The notes beneath the pieces were generated by a model, which saw only the letters and a list, made by a program, of their open reading frames with translations, did no database searches and was not told the DNA's origin. 64,000 bases of DNA from Polytrichum commune (Eukaryota > Streptophyta > Polytrichopsida > Polytrichales > Polytrichaceae): contig OX485806.1 of NCBI GenBank assembly GCA_950295325.1, positions 26,536,001-26,600,000 of the forward strand, in the 5' to 3' direction. Below are positions 50,131-61,051 of the stretch, one piece after another (within the stretch, counting starts at the first letter, position 1; each line of letters starts with the position of its first letter). Made by a program: the position numbers and the translations under genes.

Positions 50131-53100
50131 TTGGGTGTCTGTGCTTAGATCCGCATCTTACCACATACCACTCAAATACATTATGTGTCTAAATTATTGC
50201 TACGTTGAATTTAGGCACGCCTACCCTATATGCCTCACCAAAGATTTTCTTGGCCAAGTGTCTCACTTGATGATGATGCAAGGGCCTAGGGAGTTCACTA
50301 CCTATAGGGTTCATTAAGCATATTCACTAAAGGAGTACTTTATGGGGGTTATAATATAGTAGCAAAATATTCCACCAATTTAGATGATATAATGGAAATA
50401 TTCTAGTATTGTCATTTTCTTTTCTTTTCTTGAAACACCGTAAGTTACTTAACACCTTCTTCATCAAATTGATGGCTAATTTTTATATATATATATTATT
50501 TTGATCATATATACCGCCAATAAATTGAATAGACCTTATAATTGATCATTGATGACCTCCCCTAGTGCTAGGGAAAGTTGATATGATTGTAAATTACAAA
50601 ACCTTCCATGTTAAAATATAGCATCCCAAAATTTTATTGGAGAATATAAATAAATAAATACATAGGTACCCAACAATGTGACAAAGAAATTTGTAAGTAA
50701 CATAGGTTGTTCTATAAAAATTAAATCTAATGGTCATTATTAAAATAATTCCATTCTATCCTTTGAATTGCTAAAACAATCTTAGAATATTTTACTATAT
50801 TATAGCCCCCCATAATATGTCCTTAACACATACGGTTAGTGAGCCCCTATAGGTTGTGAAATCCCCAGGTGATGATGAATATGTTAAGAGTGTATGTTTC
50901 AAGAGGAGGTGTTGCTTACTGCACCTCGAACCATAGACATGCCTTTGCAACTCATCGGTGGTCAACTAAGTCTAGAAATCACAAATTTGGCCACCTCTCC
51001 TTTGACAATGTAGCTGAACCCCCCTAGGTTTGTAATTATGTATATATAATTTTGATAGAATTTAGGTAATAAAAAATAACATTTGTGCAAATTGTACATT
51101 GACGTGAAAGGGAGCCTGTTCTTCCTTACACTCATCATGTTTTTGCGAAGCTTCAAGATAGAGTTACTTCCTTTCATTTTAATGTGGTTATGATATATTT
51201 GGTACGACAATTTTGGGTAAGGAGGGCAGGAGCTATTGGAGAGGTTGAAATACCATGCTGACCGGAGAAAACAATGGAAGGAGGCTATAGATGATGTTGA
51301 AGAGTTTGAAAAGGCGACCAAGAAGCTGACGACATCCGCGTGGTCGCTATGTTGCTACTTCATTGTGAGGAGTCTCACCCAAGCAATTATGCCAAGGTTC
51401 TTGAACACGAACCTCTTTGTCAAAGCAATGCAATTTCGTAGTGATACCGTAAGAGAAATTTAATCTAATTTTGGGTGATTAATACGATGAGTTCTTTTTA
51501 TATAACATCACTACAAGCATATTACAAGTCCTGGGTGATTGACTTGCATTAGTGGAAATTCTGCAGATCTACTACAATAGTACTAGATTGGCATATTTCG
51601 TCCAGTGACGCATGATGATTGCCGATCGAGGATTCATGTGCTAGAGTTAGTGAATTGATGCTTTAGTGTAATTATAATGAATTAATGTAACGTCCATTGT
51701 TTAACACAAAAGGATCAAACTCAAAATCAAGTTCAAGAAAATGTGGTGGAAACACCACTCTAGATGCATTATTTTTTCATCCAAAAATGACGTACAATGC
51801 ACATGCTACACAAACTTGTTCACACAAGAGATGGATTTCACATCCATCACTAGTTTTTGCCATTTGAAAACTAGTGTTTGCGTACAATTTCAAAATGTCA
51901 TTTTTTTCCTTTTCTTTTTTGCTTGCATAAGTTTAGATTTTCTTTGAACATGGTTTGTACTTGAATACATGGGTATATATTTGAGATAAAGTTGTATTGG
52001 TTGTTGGTTTTAGGCGAATGAATATGCAAGGGATCAACTAGAGCAACTACAAATTCAACAACCTCCTAGTTTTCTATACATGTGTGAAGGTCTAACGAAG
52101 GTAACTCTTAGACAAGAGAAATGCCCTTTACACTAAGTTTTTGAACAACGTCCGTGAATTCAAAATGACCTAGATAAAGACATCTAGATAACTAGACTTG
52201 GGTTATTCTTCACCCTCCTCAAAAGTGACATAACTTGTATTTAAGAACATTGGACCAAGGCACAATCGACGACCATACCCCTTGATGCAATGACCATCGA
52301 AAAAGGTCAATTTGGAAGATCTTATCACGTCAAAGAGTTCAAAATCTGAAAACATGTCCAACTTTACTTAAACATGAATTTCATCAAGCATGACGTTTAG
52401 TATTATTAGTACTATTAATAGTATTAATAGTATTACGTTTATTATCATTACAATAAAAATTTTTGTGGGTCCTTCTAGTTGATGTTTGTGTTCAACCACA
52501 TGAATGTTTCAACCACATTTCACTGATGTCTATGGGCCATCATTTTAGATGCGAACTGTGGCATTGAGGAGATTCTCTACTTCATTAGAAGAGGAAAAAG
52601 CAATTGAAGATTACCGAATGCATTGCTTTTGGCGTGAAGAACAAGTGAGAGCACCTTCTCACATAATATTTAGACAACATTAGTTGATGTCAAGTGCATG
52701 GAGGCTCTTCACACTTCCGTTGTGTGCTTAAAAATAGGGGAGACAACCTTCCGGAAACGACATTATAGTATTATCCTCACCACGAAGCTCCATAAAACCA
52801 TGATGCGTGTAACATGAGAATGGTCTCCCATTCATGTTGGTGAACGAGACACCGGTGCTTATTTTTTTTTATAGTAACTCATTCATGCTTGAAAAGTTTG
52901 CATGAGGATGTATAAATCTCAATTAGGACTAAGTGAGAGGGTGAATGTGAAACTTTGCAGGCCAAGAAAATGGAGGAGGCGGTGGCTAGAGATCTCAAGG
53001 ATGACCAACAAAAACGCGCAGATGATCACGCCCAATACCTCAAGAATGAGCGCCTCATTCAACGTAGATATTTTTGTCCACAGTGCTACACTCTAACCTC

Positions 53101-56100
53101 CCCAATAGCACACCTGTGGCAACCAAAGTGCACATGATATCAAGGAGGTCTGCAATGTTCACATGGATGCGTGATAATAGAGAATCAGTGTAGTGTGTGA
53201 CAATTTGAGACAACACTACGTCAATAATACAATAATGACAACGTGATGTGTGCGAGCATGTGGTTTGAGTTATTTGGTGGGTAGTTTTGATGTCGAAACC
53301 CATGTTCTATGGGAGCTAGGGATACACAATAACAAGGAGGGAAATTTAGACTGAGCACATCCGGTCCCTAGGGTTTCAAGATATGAGAGAGGAAGTGACG
53401 TTATAGAGGGTGACATTATGGAGGCGAGGGAGTAAATGTTTTCAAGTAGATGTGATGAAACTTATGAGTTTCAAAACACATCAACAACGGATGCCACATT
53501 CGGTTTTGATTTACAGATCGGTCGTCATTTAGATATATGCGTCATCATATTATCGACCCCTAAATGCCTGAGGGTTTTGAGCAATCTCAAAACCTAGTAT
53601 GAAAACATTCCTCTCTCTATAGAAGAGAACGCTTCCCAAGCCACGTACATGGCTCCGGGGACTGATTTGTAGTTTGAAACTAATCAATCCGTAGGAATAC
53701 GTAAGACTAGTTAACTAGTTCGAAACTTGTCAATCGAAACAAGTGCAAACCTGAAGATCATCCAATGCACGCTGCTAGTTGACGTACACTATAGGAAAAT
53801 TAGTTGACACTAGAGGGAATTAGTTAACCTTCGTGTTGGCTTTGTCTTGCATACTTTTTTTCTCGAGGTTTGTGTTGATTCCAATGTGGGAATTGGGTGA
53901 CTTTGTGGAAATTGCAGAGGAGAAGGAAAACTCGGTGATCCTCGCGAAGCAAATGGACGAGCAACTGAAAATCGATTGTGCCATATTGGAAGGTCAAGAA
54001 ATCGCCGTTTTTGATGCTGAGGTGAGCATTCTTGCACTTGATGACATTAAAGAAAGTTACCCCGTGCCCGCCCTCCCTAATAACCACACAACTATGGGTA
54101 GATGGTGGTGAATGGACATTGCACGTCAATGTCTAAACACTGAAGTTTTTTCTTTTTCTTGTGATAAGGCGACTTTTAAAGTCGTTTTCTTGTCTGTTCT
54201 TTGTTGTGACATCAACACTGTACGTGAATAGTTGGACGAAGTCATGGATGAAAGACCTCAAGTCTTGAGTATATGCTAGTAGGAAAGGAAAGGGGGGGGG
54301 GGGGCATGTGAAATGACAAGGAGCTGAGTGTAGAAAATTGCAAGTGATTGCATTGTTGAAGTTCTAAGGGAGTCTAGCTAGTAAGGAGCTCCTCGACATT
54401 CTATGAGATTTTGGAGACAAAACTAGGTCACTTGTTGTCTCGAGACCACGCTTGCCATAGTCTCTATGTTTGTGCCAACGCCAACCAACCTTTGGCGTCG
54501 ATTGCCTGATTGTGAGGCCATTTCCAAGGGTGGTTCACGGCAATCTAGGCTTTTGGTCATTTGTAGCTCTTGAATTTGGATGATAGGTTCATCCCTTAAA
54601 GAAATTGAGGTGTTGGAGTTTCATCATGTTCTCACAACCAAGTCCTATCACTAGGGAGGGAGGGTTTTACAAATAGCAATGTCCTTCCAAGAGGGACAAA
54701 ACTCAAAGTTTGAGCCTCTTTTGAGTCCATTTTACAAACAACTTCATTGTATGGAAAGGAAGGACATAACATCACTCAACAAGGTCGGCCTATTCATGTT
54801 TATAGGGAACATTTATTGAAATGAATTGAAATATTCTTGCACAAATCTCAAACTACATCTTGAAAGTTCAAGGTACCTCAAAATGAAATGCTCACGTGTA
54901 TAGAATGTTTGGGGGGTTCAAGGGAAGACCCAATGATGAGCATTATCGATTAATATAGCACTACAATGTTTGGAGAGGTTGTACCAAAACTAGAAAGATG
55001 GTGAATAAAGATATGTTAACAATTCTATGATGTACATGCTCCAAAGGCCAAACATGTGAAACCTATAACGAAATTATCATAAAAACATATCATGAAAAAC
55101 TGCAAAATCCCATGACATGAAATCTTACATAGCCATGCACAATAGCTCCAACATATTTTGGTTTGGAAGGATTTGTATAGATCCACTCTAAGTGCATTAG
55201 AAGCCTTTCTAAGGACTAGTATGGTATATGAAGAAGTCGGACTAGTACAAGAAGGCTATGTCTGGGCAATGACTAAACTATTGGCATGGATCTTTCTTTT
55301 GAAGGATAGAACAACGTTTTGTCTCTCGAGAACAACAAAATGGATGAGGCACTTCTCGAATTACAGGTTCTTGTTTTGGCAATTTCTTCTTCAATCAAGT
55401 TGGTAACACATAATCACTTCTATTGATGACATATTGACTCAACAGAGCCCACCTCCCGAAAGGTAGGAAGTACGCCTACCCTGACACCTGGTAAAACGGG
55501 ATCAAGGTCAGGAAATACGAGCTCTCATTCACGTCGATGCAAATCAAAAACACCTATGTTATATTTATTTTGATTTTATTATGACATCAACTTTACGTGC
55601 ATTCATGACACGTATAGAGTTCCACAAGTTCTTGGAATCCTAATTGACTAACTGAATTGAGTCACGTTGAAGAGATTTCACAGATTCGGAACTAAATTTT
55701 GATTTTAAATTGCGGACTTCTGATTGTTGCAAATTGATGAGTTTCAGAATAAGCATCGAGATAAGGAGCTACAAATGCGAGGTAAAAAAGGGCAAAGCAT
55801 TGAAGAAGTTGAAGACTTGCTTTGGGAGTATGAGGATGACATCACCACCCGAACACAAAAACTTAATGAACTCATTGTAAGGCCATTTTCATAACATTAC
55901 TCACAAGTTCGCACTTGCACCGTGTGGTTTTGAATAAAAAGGGGCATAAGGCCGCTTTTATGTTGGGGTTTCCTTACAAATTGAGCAGTTTCGGAGTTTG
56001 AATTTTGTTCATCCTCACAAAATTTTGAGCTTGGATTGCATTGGCAATTACTGAGTCATGTTAGCAATTGCGAGACATAAAGATGATCATTTCAAGGTTA

Positions 56101-59100
56101 AGGATCATAGTTGAGATGCAAACATTATAAGAGGTCAAAGTGAAGATTCTCTTTCTTTCTAAGTGATCACGTAGGTCCTGTTGTGGAAATGAAATGCAGT
56201 TGTTTTCAAAGTCCAAGAAGTTCAAAGCCTTATGCAACTTAAAGTCTACAAAGTTGTCTAATTCCCTAAAGTAGTGGAGTGCACTATCCTTTGTGAGATA
56301 GAGGTTGTGTGGGATTTGGAGAGAGGGAACTTGAGACTCCCTAGCTAGAGAAGAGGCGCTCATAATTGACCACTTAAGAGATTTTGTGCCAAATATGGAG
56401 AAGTATAAGGTGGTGCAAATTTATCATGTGTAGGAAGATAGAATTCAAGAGGACTGCAATGTTTTTTTTTTGGTAATTTTTATCCTTAAATTGAGATTAT
56501 TGTTGATTTTTTAAGCCAAAGTTTGGCTCGAACACATTACTCATGTCTAGAGTTTGCCATAATCGTGCATTTTGAGACGAATTCCTCGTCACCTTAGCAC
56601 TCAAAACTAGGGACATGTGTCATGATATTATCAATTCCTTGGTGATACCATAATTGAAGTTGGAGACTTAAGGTTAGTTTCCATGTAGGCCGCTTCGCCC
56701 ACCAAATTCTAGTGGAAGTGCAAATTCCACCTAGTGGCATCTACTAGAATTTGATGGGTGAAGCGGTTTACATGGAAACTAACCCTTAGAAACCGTGAAA
56801 TGTGGAACCTTATTTTAATAGTCCACAAAAAACAATTACAAAAATCAGTCCTAGCATGATCAAAATTATGGCACCCTATAAATTCCCAATGGTCACTTGA
56901 TCAGGATAGGTGGTCCAACTCTACTACTACATTCTCCAATAGGGAAGGGAGCTTATCTATACTAGAGTTGTAGAGGAGAGACTATCCAATAATAGTTGTG
57001 TTAATTATTGAACCTAGAATGATTACTGAAATTCGGGCATGCACTTTGATCTTATCATAACATACGTCTTTTGGTGTCCATGTTTAGTTACATTCTTGCC
57101 ATATACCGTTCAAATTCAGGTGTTTGATTAAGGGTCAGGGCTACACACCCACCTCTTTGAGTTGGGCCCATTATACTGGCGTCTAGCCCTAGCCCCAATT
57201 AGGAAGAGTGACCACATTATAAGGTCCACATAGTCACCTTATAAGTTAAATGCCTTAAAAAGCTTAGATAAATCAAGAACCATTGAGCCACTCATACTCT
57301 TGCTCATAGCCTCATACGTACACCACAAATAGATTATTCTCGACAAGTGTGTGGGGAGATTTTTGGGTATAGCCGGTTGAGATCCTAGTGTTTCCAAGCC
57401 CAAGCGGTCACATGTTGATATCTTTGGATTTCCTTTATGAATGGGAGGTATATTCAATAGATTCCTCTAAAAGGATGGGTAGTTCAATGAACTTCAACTG
57501 GTTATTGCTCAAACTCAACTGCTTCATTTGTAACTAACAGCCGGTTCTCCCCGTTCGTTGAAATGAAATGAGACTGATTTTAAAGTCCGGGAAATCAGAA
57601 AGGCTAATGGGGCTTATAGTACATTAGGATGGTTCCAAACCTGCTAATTCTCTAGGGTGATAGAGTGCATTAGCTTCTTGTGAGATAAAGGCTAATGTCA
57701 ACTCGATGGTTTAATTGAAAGAAATACTCGAGGGTCCTTGAAACTACGTTCTCAATTGGTGATCATGAAGACTTATCTCTAATGGGGTTATGTAAGGGAC
57801 ATTCCAACACAAAATGTGCCTCATTTAAATTGTATTATAAAAGGAAAAGTGGCATAGTCTAATGGTATCATTGATAGTCATTGATATTTCATTCAACCAT
57901 CAAGTTGAACATGTCGCACCCACAGACCAATTTTGAGTTGCTACAATAGGAATTAGAGTTATCCTTTAATTCAACCGGAGTTCTGGTTGGGAGTTGGTTA
58001 ATTTGCATACAAAGCTTTCCATGTTCAGTAAGTCTTCAGTGTATGATTTGAGTTAGCATGGGACTTTGAAAGAAGACCATTCTATATCGGCTCATTGGGG
58101 GCCAAACTCATTTTTAGCACCTCTTGGCATGCCGAACTGAATTTTGACCCTCAATGTACCAATATAGAGAGTTTCGGACCACAACTTCACTTGATTTGAA
58201 GGATAACGTTGTTATTCTTACCTTGAAGTTTGGTAAAACATGATCAATCTAATCGGAGCGGTCTCCCATTCATTGTCAACATTGCTTTTATATTTCATAT
58301 ATTGATGGGTCATAAAGTCAAACGTGAAACCTAACCGATTCATGTATTGCCTACATATTTGGGTAGGAAGAGCATAGAGTGGTTGATGCGCACTTGGAAA
58401 TGATGCATGCATACTTCGTCGAGAAAGCACGTCTGGTACAACTCTAGCCTCTACTTAATTCGAGCGATTATGTTTACATGCATACTCTCTTATACTACAC
58501 TAATTGCAACTCACGGCGAGAAAAATGTATTCATAAATAAGTTTGGCTATCAACTGGAGATTTATGGTTTCATTTTTTGGACAATCGATTATCAAACGCT
58601 TTAAATCAACAACCATGATGATGAAGTTATGCGTTTCCTTGTCATGACACTAGTCGAAAACTATGCCCCAAAAAATCGCAGCTGAAATCATCTGTGGTTC
58701 TTCGACCAACCTGATCTACAGTCACTAAACGACTACAGATTCGTCTTTTTCATTCCGCGACCGCCGCAGTTCCAGGACCTTTCCAACGGCACATTACACG
58801 CCCCCAAATTCTTAAAAAAATTCCAGTCGCTAAACCAAAAAAACAAATCTGCTGTCATTTAGCGACTACATATCAAGTTGGTCAAAAGAACCGTAGCCGA
58901 TTTCAGCTACGGCTATTATTGGCCTAGCTCTCTACCAGTGTGAGTTGCAATGGACAAGTTGCAACAAATGACTGTAATCAACAAGTTTTCATGAAGCGAA
59001 GTGTTTACTTTCCCTTTATGCTTTTCCTGTTGCGACACACCAATTTGAATGCCACACTAAATCAGATGTTTATGAGGAACGGTTGAAACCCTAAACCCAA

Positions 59101-61020
59101 AACCCTAAACCATGGCTGCAAGACTCTCTACTAACTCTGAGCTTGTAATTTGTATGGACAGGCTGCCATTAGAGCCGAGGAACTGAGGGTATATCAAGAA
59201 GCAGCTGTGGTATGTTTTCATTACATTCTTCACAAGTGCATTTTTGTGCTTTGTAGTTTAAATGGAATATACCAAGAGGCCAGTGTGTGTGTGTGTGTGG
59301 TTTTTTTTTGTTTTTTAAAATTAATTTTTGTTTTTTAATTTTTTTTAATTTTTAATAAATGTTTTTAGTGGCCATAGTCGGTCAAAATTCTGGTGTTGTC
59401 CAAGTCCAACTGGTTACGTAGTGTGATCATTATGGTTTTTCCATCATAGACGATTTGAGGTATATTCTGTAGATTCCTCTTAAATTGATCCATAGTTCTC
59501 CTGATGCCTTGAATCTCAACCGGTTCATCTGTAACTAGCAGTCGGTTCTCCATGTTTATCGTAAGAGACTGAATGAAAAGGGAAGAAGTTCTGGTTGAAT
59601 TTGTTGTGTCATGCGGTAAGTTAGTGAGGGTATGGCAAAATGAGGAATGTCATCATTTGATGATGAATAAGATATTCATGTGAGCTCTAAAAATCATGAG
59701 AAAAGTGGCTATGACCTCAATTAGGATTTGCTAATAACCACCTCATAGGAATCATGTGTTTCATATGCAAGGAGAATGGGCTATTTGGTGGGGGGGGGGG
59801 GGGGGAAACAACCATCTAAGATCCATCTACCCTTATATATATAAGAAGGATGAATAGGTCTCTCACAATGAAATGAGAATGAAATTGATTTCAAAGTCCC
59901 GGAAGCCAAAAGGTTGAGGGAATTGAAAGTACATCAAGATGGTTTCAATTCCCTAGAGTGGCGGAGTGTGGTAGCCTCCGTGAGATAGAGGCTAATGTCA
60001 ACTTGATGGTCCAATCGAAAGAAAGACTTGACAATGACAAGATGTGACATCCTTTCTTGGTGGCTGATTAGGAATGGTGAAGTTAGTATTTTTTGGGCTG
60101 CCTGAAGGGGTAGGGAGTTACTAAAATATGGTTAACATCCCGGTCAATTTCAACTGTATTTGCCTAATTGACAAAGGCACCACTTTATACTAGAGCTTGA
60201 GGACCCTCTTGACCCATGATATATAAATTATGTGATTGGTCGAGAATCTGGATATGGTCCAAGTTCACATTACACTAGACCTTGAAGGCACGAGGGACCA
60301 AAGAAGCTCAAACGGATGAAAATCTTGTATGGCGTCTTACATGGCAGCAAGTGGACAGTGTTTCATTATCTACCAGATATTGCTTAAGGTCCAGCAAAAA
60401 GAGGTGGGTCTAATGAAAAACTAGGGGCCGTGGGCATTCATTTAAATTGCCATTGGGGGTCCTAGAAATATCATATTGTCATGGTGGAGATCCAAACCTG
60501 AACATATGTTAGTGCCTCTCCACATTTTTGCTTTACACTAAGCTTGAGAGCCCATCAATTGCAAAGTTGGATTTCTATATCCCACAGTACGGCCTTTGGA
60601 TGATTTTTGAGGGCCCTCAAATTTTCATGGTCACAACTCTTGGCCCGGTGTAAAGCGACCCTAAGTGTCCACTAGTTAAATCTAGACTGGATTTGTACAA
60701 ACCAAAGACTACACTAATTACCCTACATAATGTGTGTTACTATTCAAAGTTACGCAGTGCTATATCTATTTAATGAGAACGTAATATTCTACCAAACAAA
60801 TGTCATTTATGTTCTTCAATCTCTAGACAACTTATTAAACTTTTGTTAGTAGAAATTGAAATCCTGAGTAAGACGTTATTGCATTGCATTGCATAACCCC
60901 GAACAATAACATGCACTATTTGGGATAATTAGTGTAACATCAATCAACCTCCAGAGAAAGATAGCATGCTCTTATTTTAATTCATTATTTTTTCCTTCTG
61001 CAAAATAAAAAATAAAGAAC

Positions 61021-61051
<31 letters not shown>

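Larger units (their letters stand above)
49430..50230 (-). repeat. R1 repeat split by a microsatellite and a MITE, in intron 2
   Basis: The R1 left half (GGAGCTCATATGAATATCTT, CTCATTAATCAATCATATAG) ends near 49661 at TTCTGAGCACT and the right half (TTTTTGGGTGTCTGTGCTTA, CATACCACTCAAATACA) resumes near 50130. The intervening segment is (TATC)n plus MITE plus (TATC)n. Confidence 0.7.

Noticed and set aside
55158..55406. Possible extra exon of the DRC-like gene
   Set aside because: Hydrophobic composition and stops near the splice candidates do not suit the coiled-coil protein; the joined frame works without it.
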